DNA from: Gordionus sp. m RMFG-2023
Taxonomy: Eukaryota > Nematomorpha > Gordioida > Chordodea > Parachordodidae
Direction: 5' to 3'
Assembly (NCBI RefSeq): GCF_954871325.1
Contig: NC_088775.1
Span: forward strand, 93,580,904-93,644,903
DNA: 64,000 nucleotides
Under the pieces are notes generated by a model. It was given only the letters and a program-made list of their open reading frames with translations. It was not told where the DNA came from and ran no database searches. Each line of letters starts with the position of its first letter. Positions within the stretch are counted from its first letter, which is position 1. A program made the translations under genes and the position numbers. Of this stretch, positions 50,001-61,325 are shown one piece after another.

Positions 50001-52736
50001 TCTGAGCATATTATATTTTCTAAAATCGGTGAAAATAATAAATATTACTTAAAAAATTCATATTTTGGGAATATAGTAAAAATTACTTGAAATACTGTTA
50101 TTAGAGTAATTAAGGATAGATATAATATTTGAAATAGCACTAACAGATATCTATTGTAAGTTAACACTAACCCTAACCCTAATCCTAAACCTAACCCTAA
50201 CCCTAACACTAACCCTAATCCTAACCCTAACCTATACCCTAACCTATACCCTAACCCTAACCCTACCCTAACCTATACCCTAACCCTAACATCAAATGCT
50301 TGAAATTTCTTCAATCAATATAAATTTTAAAAAAAGCTAAAAATTTTATCTGTTTTCCTTATATTTTTTTGAAAAATCATAAAAGATTTTGCACAATTAT
50401 TATTTGATTTTCACAAAATTATTTTATTTAATTTTACGAGTTAGTAAGACATAGATAATTACTAAATCATATTATGCAATTAAATAAAATAATTAATAAA
50501 TATGTCTGAGCATATTATATTTTCTAAAATCGGTGAAAATAATAAATATTACTTAAAAAATTAATATGTTGGGAATTTAATAATAATTACTTGAAGTACT
50601 GTTAATTAGAGTAATTAAGGATAGATATAATATATGAAAAAGCACTAACAGATATCTATTGTAAGTTAACGCTAACCCTAACCTTAATCCTAACCCTAAC
50701 CCTAACCCTAACCCTAACCCTAAATGCTTGAAATTTCTGCAATCAAAATAAATTTTAAAAAATGCTAAAAATTTTATCTGTTTTTCTTATATTTTTTTTG
50801 AAAAATCATTGAAGATTTTGCACAATTATTATATATTTTCACAAAATTATTTTATTTAATTTTACGAGTTAGTAAGACATAGATAATTACTACCAAAATC
50901 ATATTATGCACTTAGATAAAATAATTCATAAATATGTGAGCATATTATATTTTCTAAAATCGGTGAAAATAATAAATATAACTTAAAAAATTCATATGTT
51001 GGGAAAATAATAAAAATTAATTGAAGTACTGTTAATTAGAGTAATTAAGGATAGATATAATATATGAAATAGCACTAACAGATATCTATTGTAAGTTAAC
51101 ACTAACCCTAACCTTAATCCTAACCCTAACACTAACCCTAACCCTAAACCTAACGCTAATCCTAACCCTAACCCTAACCTTAACCATAACCCTAACCCTA
51201 AAAGCTTGAAATTTCTTCAATAAAAATAAATTTTAAAAAAGCTAAAAATTTTATCTGTTTTCCTTATATTTTTTTGAAAAATCATAGAAGATTTTGCACA
51301 ATTATTATTTGATTTTCACAAAATTATTATTTAATTTTACGAGTTAGTAAGACATAGATAATTACTACCAAAATCATATTATGCACTTAGATAAAATAAT
51401 TCATAAATATGTGAGCATATTATATTTTCTAAAATCGGTGAAAATAATAAATATTACTTAAAAAATTCATATGTTGGGAATATAATAAAAATTACTTGAA
51501 ATACTGTTAATTAGAGTAATTAAGGATAGATATAATATATGAAATAGCACTAACAGATATCTATTGTAAGTTAACGCTAACCCTAACCTTAATCCTAACC
51601 CTAACCCTAACTCTAACCCTAACCCTAACACTAACCTTAACCCTAACCCTAACCCTAACCCTAACCCTAACCCTAACCCTAACCCTAACCATAACCCTAA
51701 CCCTAACCCTAACCTTAACTCTAACCCTAACCCTAACCCTAATTGCTTGAAATTTCTTCAATCAAAATAAATTTTAAAAAAAGCTAAAAATTTTATCTGT
51801 TTTCCTTATATTTTTTTGAAAAATCATAGAAGATTTTGCACAATTATTATTTGATTTTCACAAAATTATTATTTAATTTTACGAGTTAATAAGACATAGA
51901 TAATTACTAAATCATATTATGCACTTAGATAAAATAATTCATAAATATGTGAGCTATATTTTTCTAAAATCGGTGAAAATAATAAATATTACTTAAAAAA
52001 TTCATATGTTGGGAATATTATAAAAATTACTTGAAGTACTGTTAATTAGAGTAATTAAGGATAGATAAAATATATGAAATAGCACTAACAGATATCTATT
52101 GTAAGTTAACGCTAACCCTAACCTTAATCCTAACCCTAACCCTAACCCTAACCCTAACCCTAACCCTAACCCTAACCCTAACCCTAACCCTAACCTTAAC
52201 TCTAACCCTAACCCTAACCCTAACCCTAATTGCTTGAAATTTCTTCAATCAAAATAAATCTTAAAAAAAGCTAAAAATTTTATCTGTTTTCCTTATATTT
52301 TTTGGAAAAATCATAGAAGATTTTGCACAATTATTATTTGATTTTCACAAAATTATTATTTAATTTTACGAGTTAGTAAGACCTAGATAATTACTACCAA
52401 AATCATATTATGCACTTAGATAAAATAATTAATAAATATGTCTGAGCATATTATATTTTCTAAAATCGGTGAAAATAATAAATATTACTTAAAAAATTCA
52501 TATTTTGGGAATATAGTAAAAATTACTTGAAATACTGTTATTAGAGTAATTAAGGATAGATATAATATTTGAAATAGCACTAACAGATATCTATTGTAAG
52601 TTAACACTAACCCTAACCCTAATCCTAAACCTAACCCTAACCCTAACACTTACCCTAATCCTAACCCTAACCTATACCCTAACCTATACCCTAACCCTAA
52701 CCCTACCCTAACCTATACCCTAACCCTAACATCAAA
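47020..52736 (+). repeat. Eleven-unit higher-order repeat, copy D (M51-M61)
   Basis: Length is 5717 bp. Unit starts are 47020, 47670, 48201, 48743, 49268, 49791, 50297, 50725, 51203, 51744 and 52231; array lengths are 276, 156, 168, 150, 150, 131, 54, 102, 168, 120 and 131 bp. It follows copies B and C throughout, with a few private changes: one A lost in CAATCAAATAAAT of M55, AATATAACTT in M58, and an extra T in the GAGCTATATTTTT of M60. The array of M61 has CACTTACCC, shared only with M17, while the other six 131-bp arrays have CACTAACCC. Confidence 0.9.
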
Positions 52737-54689
52737 TGCTTGAAATTTCTTCAATCAATATAAATTTTAAAAAAAGCTAAAAATTTTATCTGTTTTCCTT
52801 ATATTTTTTTGAAAAATCATAAAAGATTTTGCACAATTATTATTTGATTTTCACAAAATTATTTTATTTAATTTTACGAGTTAGTAAGACATAGATAATT
52901 ACTAAATCATATTATGCAATTAAATAAAATAATTAATAAATATGTCTGAGCATATTATATTTTCTAAAATCGGTGAAAATAATAAATATTACTTAAAAAA
53001 TTAATATGTTGGGAATTTAATAATAATTACTTGAAGTACTGTTAATTAGAGTAATTAAGGATAGATATAATATATGAAAAAGCACTAACAGATATCTATT
53101 GTAAGTTAACGCTAACCCTAACCTTAATCCTAACCCTAACCCTAACCCTAACCCTAACCCTAACCCTAAATGCTTGAAATTTCTGCAATCAAAATAAATT
53201 TTAAAAAATGCTAAAAATTTTATCTGTTTTTCTTATATTTTTTTTGAAAAATCATTGAAGATTTTGCACAATTATTATATATTTTCACAAAATTATTTTA
53301 TTTAATTTTACGAGTTAGTAAGACATAGATAATTACTACCAAAATCATATTATGCACTTAGATAAAATAATTCATAAATATGTGAGCATATTATATTTTC
53401 TAAAATCGGTGAAAATAATAAATATTACTTAAAAAATTCATATGTTGGGAATATAATAAAAATTAATTGAAGTACTGTTAATTAGAGTAATTAAGGATAG
53501 ATATAATATATGAAATAGCACTAACAGATATCTATTGTAAGTTAACACTAACCCTAACCTTAATCCTAACCCTAACACTAACCCTAACCCTAAACCTAAC
53601 GCTAATCCTAACCCTAACCCTAACCTTAACCATAACCCTAACCCTAAATGCTTGAAATTTCTTCAATAAAAATAAATTTTAAAAAAGCTAAAAATTTTAT
53701 CTGTTTTCCTTATATTTTTTTGAAAAATCATAGAAGATTTTGCACAATTATTATTTGATTTTCACAAAATTATTATTTAATTTTACGAGTTAGTAAGACA
53801 TAGATAATTACTACCAAAATCATATTATGCACTTAGATAAAATAATTCATAAATATGTGAGCATATTATATTTTCTAAAATCGGTGAAAATAATAAATAT
53901 TACTTAAAAAATTCATATGTTGGGAATATAATAAAAATTACTTGAAATACTGTTAATTAGAGTAATTAAGGATAGATATAATATATGAAATAGCACTAAC
54001 AGATATCTATTGTAAGTTAACGCTAACCCTAACCTTAATCCTAACCCTAACCCTAACTCTAACCCTAACCCTAACACTAACCTTAACCCTAACCCTAACC
54101 CTAACCCTAACCCTAACCCTAACCCTAACCCTAACCCTAACCATAACCCTAACCCTAACCTTAACTCTAACCCTAACCCTAACCCTAATTGCTTGAAATT
54201 TCTTCAATCAAAATAAATTTTAAAAAAAGCTAAAAATTTTATCTGTTTTCCTTATATTTTTTTGAAAAATCATAAAAGATTTTGCACAATTATTATTTGA
54301 TTTTCACAAAATTATTATTTAATTTTACGAGTTAGTAAGACATAGATAATTACTACCAAAATCATATTATGCACTTAGACAAAATAAATCATAAATATGT
54401 GAGCATATTATATTTTCTAAAATCGGTGAAAATAATAAATATTACTTAAAAAATTCATATGTTGGGAATATTATAAAAATTACTTGAAGTACTGTTAATT
54501 AGAGTAATTAAGGATAGATATAATATATGAAATAGCACTAACAGATATCTATTGTAAGTTAACGCTAACCCTAACCTTAATCCTAACCCTAACCCTAACC
54601 CTAACCCTAACCCTAACACTAACCCTAACCCTAACCCTAACCCTAACCCTAACCCTAACCTTAACTCTAACCCTAACCCTAACCCTAAT
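52737..54689 (+). repeat. Units M62-M65, second copy of the start of block A
   Basis: Unit starts are 52737, 53171, 53649 and 54190; array lengths are 60, 102, 168 and 126 bp. They match M18-M21 rather than the nearer M35-M38, M46-M49 and M57-M60. M63 has GGGAATATAATAAAA like M19, M64 begins AAATGCTTG and has two CCCTAA repeats after CCATAA like M20, and M65 has TTAGACAAAATAAATC like M21. The next unit, M66, matches M23, so a counterpart of M22 is missing here. Confidence 0.82.
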
Positions 54690-57600
54690 TGCTTGAAATT
54701 TCTTCAATCAAAATAAATTTTAAAAAAAGCTAAAAATTTTATCTGTTTTCCTTATATTTTTTTGAAAAATCATAGAAGATTTTGCACAATTATTATTTGA
54801 TTTTCACAAAATTATTATTTAATTTTACAAGTTAGTAAGACATAGATAATTACTACCAAAATCATATTATGCACTTAGATAAAATAAATCATAAATATGT
54901 GAGCATATTATATTTTCTAAAATCGGTGAAAATAATAAATATTACTTAAAAAATTCATATGTTGGGAATATTATAAAAATTACTTGAAGTACTGTTAATT
55001 AGAGTAATTAAGGATAGATATAATATATGAAATAGCACTAACAGATATCTATTGTAAGTTAACGCTAACCTTAACCTTAATCCTAACCCTAACCCTAACA
55101 CTAACCCTAACCCTAACCCTAACCCTAACCCTAACCCTAACCCTAACCCTAACCCTAACCCTAACCCTAACCCTAACCCTAACCTTAACCTTAATCCTAA
55201 CCCTAACCCTAACACTAACCCTAACCCTAACCCTAACCCTAACCCTAACCCTAACCCTAACCCTAACCCTAACCCTAACCCTAACCCTAACCCTAACCCT
55301 AACCCTAACCCTAACCTTAACTCTAACCCTAACCCTAACCCTAATTGCTTGAAATTTCTTCAATCAAAATAAATTTTAAAAAAAGCTAAAAATTTTATCT
55401 GTTTTCCTTATATTTTTTTGAAAAATCATAGAAGATTTTGCACAATTATTATTTGATTTTCACAAAATTATTATTTAATTTTACGAGTTAATAAGACATA
55501 GATAATTACTACCAAAATCATATTATGCACTTAGATAAAATAATTAATAAATATGTCTGAGCATATTATATTTTCTAAAATCGGTGAAAATAATATATAT
55601 TACTTAAAAAATTCATATGTTGGGAATATAGTAAAAATTACTTGAAATACTGTTATTAGAGTAATTAAGGATAGATATAATATTTGAAATAGCACTAACA
55701 GATATCTATTGTAAGTTAACACTAACCCTAACCCTAATCCTAACCCTAACCCTAACCATAACCATAACCCTAACCCTAACCCTAACCCTAACCCTAACCC
55801 TAACCCTAACCCTAACCCTAACCCTAACCTTAACTCTAACCCTAACCCTAACCCTAACCCTAATTGCTTGAAATTTCTTCAATCAAAATAAATTTTAAAA
55901 AAAGCTAAAAATTTTATCTGTTTTCTTTATATTTTTTTGAAAAATCATAGAAGATTTTGAACAATTATTATTTGATTTTCACAAAATTATTATTTAATTT
56001 TACGAGTTAGTAAGACATAGATAATTACTACCAAAATCATATTATGCACTTAGATAAAATAATTCATAAATATGTGAGCATATTATATTTTCTAAAATCG
56101 GTGAAAATAATAAATATTACTTAAAAAATTCATATGTTGGGAATATAATAAAAATTACTTGAAATACTGTTAATTAGAGTAATTAAGGATAGATATAATA
56201 TATGAAATAGCACTAACAGATATCTATTGTAAGTTAACGCTAACCCTAACCTTAATCCTAACCCTAACCCTAACTCTAACCCTAACCCTAACACTAACCT
56301 TAACCCTAACCCTAACCCTAACCCTAACCCTAACCCTAACCCTAACCATAACCCTAACCCTAACCCTAACCTTAACTCTAACCCTAACCCTAACCCTAAT
56401 TGCTTGAAATTTCTTCAATCAAAATAAATTTTAAAAAAAGCTAAAAATTTTATCTGTTTTCCTTATATTTTTTTGAAAAATCATAGAAGATTTTGCACAA
56501 TTATTATTTGATTTTCACAAAATTATTATTTAATTTTACGAGTTAATAAGACATAGATAATTACTACCAAAATCATATTATGCACTTAGATAAAATAAAT
56601 CATAAATATGTGAGCATATTATATTTTCTAAAATCGGTGAAAATAATAAATATTACTTAAAAAATTCATATGTTGGGAATATTATAAAAATTACTTGAAG
56701 TACTGTTAATTAGAGTAATTAAGGATAGATATAATATATGAAATAGCACTAACAGATATCTATTGTAAGTTAACGCTAACCCTAACCTTAATCCTAACCC
56801 TAACCCTAACCCTAACCCTAACCCTAACACTAACCCTAACCCTAACCCTAACCCTAACCCTAACCCTAACCCTAACCCTAACCATAACTCTAACCCTAAC
56901 CCTAACCAACTCTAACCCTAACCCTAACCCTAATTGCTTGAAATTTCTTCAATCAAAATAAATTTTAAAAAAAGCTAAAAATTTTATCTGTTTTCCTTAT
57001 ATTTTTTTGAAAAATCATAGAAGATTTTGAACAATTATTATTTGATTTTCACAAAATTATTATTTAATTTTACGAGTTAGTAAGACATAGATAATTACTA
57101 CCAAAATCATATTATGCACTTAGATAAAATAATTCATAAATATGTGAGCATATTATATTTTCTAAAATCGGTGAAAATAATAAATATTACTTAAAAAATT
57201 CATATGTTGGGAATATAATAAAAATTACTTGAAATACTGTTAATTAGAGTAATTAAGGATAGATATAATATATGAAATAGCACTAACAGATATCTATTGT
57301 AAGTTAACGCTAACCCTAACCTTAATCCTAACCCTAACCCTAACTCTAACCCTAACCCTAACACTAACCTTAACCCTAACCCTAACCCTAACCCTAACCC
57401 TAACCCTAACCCTAACCATAACCCTAACCCTAACCCTAACCCTAACCTTAACTCTAACCCTAACCCTAACCCTAATTGCTTGAAATTTCTTCAATCAAAA
57501 TAAATTTTAAAAAAAGCTAAAAATTTTATCTGTTTTCCTTATATTTTTTTGAAAAATCATAGAAGATTTTGCACAATTATTATTTGATTTTCACAAAATT

Positions 57601-60600
57601 ATTATTTAATTTTACGAGTTAATAAGACATAGATAATTACTACCAAAATCATATTATGCACTTAGATAAAATAAATCATAAATATGTGAGCATATTATAT
57701 TTTCTAAAATCGGTGAAAATAATAAATATTACTTAAAAAATTCATATGTTGGGAATATTATAAAAATTACTTGAAGTACTGTTAATTAGAGTAATTAAGG
57801 ATAGATATAATATATGAAATAGCACTAACAGATATCTATTGTAAGTTAACGCTAACCCTAACCTTAATCCTAACCCTAACCCTAACCCTAACCCTAACCC
57901 TAACACTAACCCTAACCCTAACCCTAACCCTAACCCTAACCCTAACCCTAACCCTAACCCTAACCATAACCCTAACCCTAACCCTAACCTTAACTCTAAC
58001 CCTAACCCTAACCCTAATTGCTTGAAATTTCTTCAATCAAAATAAATTTTAAAAAAAGCTAAAAATTTTATCTGTTTTCCTTATATTTTTTTGAAAAATC
58101 ATAGAAGATTTTGAACAATTATTATTTGATTTTCACAAAATTATTATTTAATTTTACGAGTTAGTAAGACATAGATAATTACTACCAAAATCATATTATG
58201 CACTTAGATAAAATAATTCATAAATATGTGAGCATATTATATTTTCTAAAATCGGTGAAAATAATAAATATTACTTAAAAAATTCATATGTTGGGAATAT
58301 AATAAAAATTACTTGAAATACTGTTAATTAGAGTAATTAAGGATAGATATAATATATGAAATAGCACTAACAGATATCTATTGTAAGTTAACGCTAACCC
58401 TAACCTTAATCCTAACCCTAACCCTAACTCTAACCCTAACCCTAACACTAACCTTAACCCTAACCCTAACCCTAACCCTAACCCTAACCCTAACCCTAAC
58501 CATAACCCTAACCCTAACCCTAACCTTAACTCTAACCCTAACCCTAACCCTAATTGCTTGAAATTTCTTCAATCAAAATAAATTTTAAAAAAAGCTAAAA
58601 ATTTTATCTGTTTTCCTTATATTTTTTTGAAAAATCATAGAAGATTTTGCACAATTATTATTTGATTTTCACAAAATTATTATTTAATTTTACGAGTTAA
58701 TAAGACATAGATAATTACTACCAAAATCATATTATGCACTTAGATAAAATAAATCATAAATATGTGAGCATATTATATTTTCTAAAATCGGTGAAAATAA
58801 TAAATATTACTTAAAAAATTCATATGTTGGGAATATAATAAAAATTACTTGAAATACTGTTAATTAGAGTAATTAAGGATAGATATAATATATGAAATAG
58901 CACTAACAGATATCTATTGTAAGTTAACGCTAACCCTAACCTTAATCCTAACCCTAACCCTAACTCTAACCCTAACCCTAACACTAACCTTAACCCTAAC
59001 CCTAACCCTAACCCTAACCCTAACCCTAACCCTAACCATAACCCTAACCCTAACCCTAACCTTAACTCTAACCCTAACCCTAACCCTAATTGCTTGAAAT
59101 TTCTTCAATCAAAATAAATTTTAAAAAAAGCTAAAAATTTTATCTGTTTTCTTTATATTTTTTTGAAAAATCATAGAAGATTTTGAACAATTATTATTTG
59201 ATTTTCACAAAATTATTATTTAATTTTACGAGTTAGTAAGACATAGATAATTACTACCAAAATCATATTATGCACTTAGATAAAATAATTCATAAATATG
59301 TGAGCATATTATATTTTCTAAAATCGGTGAAAATAATAAATATTACTTAAAAAATTCATATGTTGGGAATATAATAAAAATTACTTGAAATACTGTTAAT
59401 TAGAGTAATTAAGGATAGATATAATATATGAAATAGCACTAACAGATATCTATTGTAAGTTAACGCTAACCCTAACCTTAATCCTAACCCTAACCCTAAC
59501 TCTAACCCTAACCCTAACACTAACCTTAACCCTAACCCTAACCCTAACCCTAACCCTAACCCTAACCCTAACCATAACCCTAACCCTAACCTTAACTCTA
59601 ACCCTAACCCTAACCCTAATTGCTTGAAATTTCTTCAATCAAAATAAATTTTAAAAAAAGCTAAAAATTTTATCTGTTTTCCTTATATTTTTTTGAAAAA
59701 TCATAGAAGATTTTGCACAATTATTATTTGATTTTCACAAAATTATTATTTAATTTTACGAGTTAATAAGACATAGATAATTACTACCAAAATCATATTA
59801 TGCACTTAGATAAAATAATTAATAAATATGTCTGAGCATATTATATTTTCTAAAATCGGTGAAAATAATATATATTACTTAAAAAATTCATATGTTGGGA
59901 ATATAGTAAAAATTACTTGAAATACTGTTATTAGAGTAATTAAGGATAGATATAATATTTGAAATAGCACTAACAGATATCTATTGTAAGTTAACACTAA
60001 CCCTAACCTTAATCCTAACCCTAACCCTAACTCTAACCCTAACCCTAACACTAACCTTAACCCTAACCCTAACCCTAACCCTAACCCTAACCATAACCCT
60101 AACCCTAACCCTAACCTTAACTCTAACCCTAACCCTAACCCTAATTGCTTGAAATTTCTTCAATCAAAATAAATTTTAAAAAAAGCTAAAAATTTTATCT
60201 GTTTTCCTTATATTTTTTTGAAAAATCATAGAAGATTTTGCACAATTATTATTTGATTTTCACAAAATTATTATTTAATTTTACGAGTTAATAAGACATA
60301 GATAATTACTACCAAAATCATATTATGCACTTAGATAAAATAAATCATAAATATGTGAGCATATTATATTTTCTAAAATCGGTGAAAATAATAAATATTA
60401 CTTAAAAAATTCATATGTTGGGAATATTATAAAAATTACTTGAAGTACTGTTAATTAGAGTAATTAAGGATAGATAAAATATATGAAATAGCACTAACAG
60501 ATATCTATTGTAAGTTAACGCTAACCCTAACCTTTATCCTAACCCTAACCCTAACCCTAACACTAACCCTAACCCTAACCCTAACCTAAACCCTAACCAT

Positions 60601-60663
60601 AACCATAACCCTAACCCTAACCCTAACCCTAACCTTAACTCTAACCCTAACCCTAACCCTAAT
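54690..60663 (+). repeat. Eleven-unit block E (M66-M76)
   Basis: Length is 5974 bp. Unit starts are 54690, 55346, 55865, 56401, 56935, 57477, 58019, 58555, 59091, 59621 and 60146; array lengths are 282, 144, 162, 160, 168, 168, 162, 162, 156, 150 and 144 bp. M66-M68 match M23-M25; M75 and M76 match M26 and M27, except that M76 lacks the poly-T change and has CCTTTATCC in its array. The middle, M68-M74, is an alternation of two body types that blocks A-D lack. The M69 array is the only long one here not divisible by six; it contains CTAACCAACTCTAACC near 56905. Confidence 0.85.
55865..59090 (+). repeat. Alternating dimer inside block E, three copies (M68-M73)
   Basis: Units with TTTTGAACAATT, GTTAGTAAG and AATTCATAAAT (M68, M70, M72, and M74 beyond) alternate with units having TTTTGCACAATT, GTTAATAAG and AAATCATAAAT (M69, M71, M73). 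The dimer period is 1070, 1084 and 1072 bp. M73 starts as the second type but ends as the first (GGGAATATAATAAAA and GAAATACTG rather than GGGAATATTAT and GAAGTACTG), so a switch lies between about 58755 and 58860. This is local amplification of a two-unit step. Confidence 0.8.
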
Positions 60664-61037
60664 TGCTTGAAATTTCTTCAATCAAAATAAATCTTAAAAA
60701 AAGCTAAAAATTTTATCTGTTTTCCTTATATTTTTTTGAAAAATCATAGAAGATTTTGCACAATTATTATTTGATTTTCACAAAATTATTATTTAATTTT
60801 ACAAGTTAGTAAGACATAGATAATTACTACCAAAATCATATTATGCACTTAGATAAAATAAATCATAAATATGTGAGCATATTATATTTTCTAAAATCGG
60901 TGAAAATAATAAATATTACTTAAAAAATTCATATGTTGGGAATATTATAAAAATTACTTGAAGTACTGTTAATTAGAGTAATTAAGGATAGATATAATAT
61001 ATGAAATAGCACTAACAGATATCTATTGTAAGTTAAC
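60664..61037 (+). repeat. Chimeric body M77 (M28-type left, M23-type right)
   Basis: It begins with AAATCTTAAAAAAAGC, the marker of M11, M17 and M28, but then has TTTTTTTGAAAAATC, TTACAAGTTAG, AAATCATAAAT and the doubled array of M23 and M66. The switch lies between about 60695 and 60805. It joins the end of block E to its shortened copy. Confidence 0.75.
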
Positions 61038-61325
61038 GCTAACCTTAACCTTAATCCTAACCCTAACCCTAACACTAACCCTAACCCTAACCCTAACCCT
61101 AACCCTAACCCTAACCCTAACCCTAACCCTAACCCTAACCCTAACCCTAACCCTAACCCTAACCCTAACCTTAACCTTAATCCTAACCCTAACCCTAACA
61201 CTAACCCTAACCCTAACCCTAACCCTAACCCTAACCCTAACCCTAACCCTAACCCTAACCCTAACCCTAACCCTAACCCTAACCCTAACCCTAACCTTAA
61301 CTCTAACCCTAACCCTAACCCTAAT
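61038..61325 (+). repeat. Longest interstitial CCCTAA array (after M77)
   Basis: 288 bp, 48 six-base steps, with the doubled structure of the M23 array. Its two inner perfect runs are longer than in any other copy. It is the most telomere-like stretch in the satellite as sequenced and is read as CCCTAA throughout, in contrast to the terminal tract. Confidence 0.88.
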
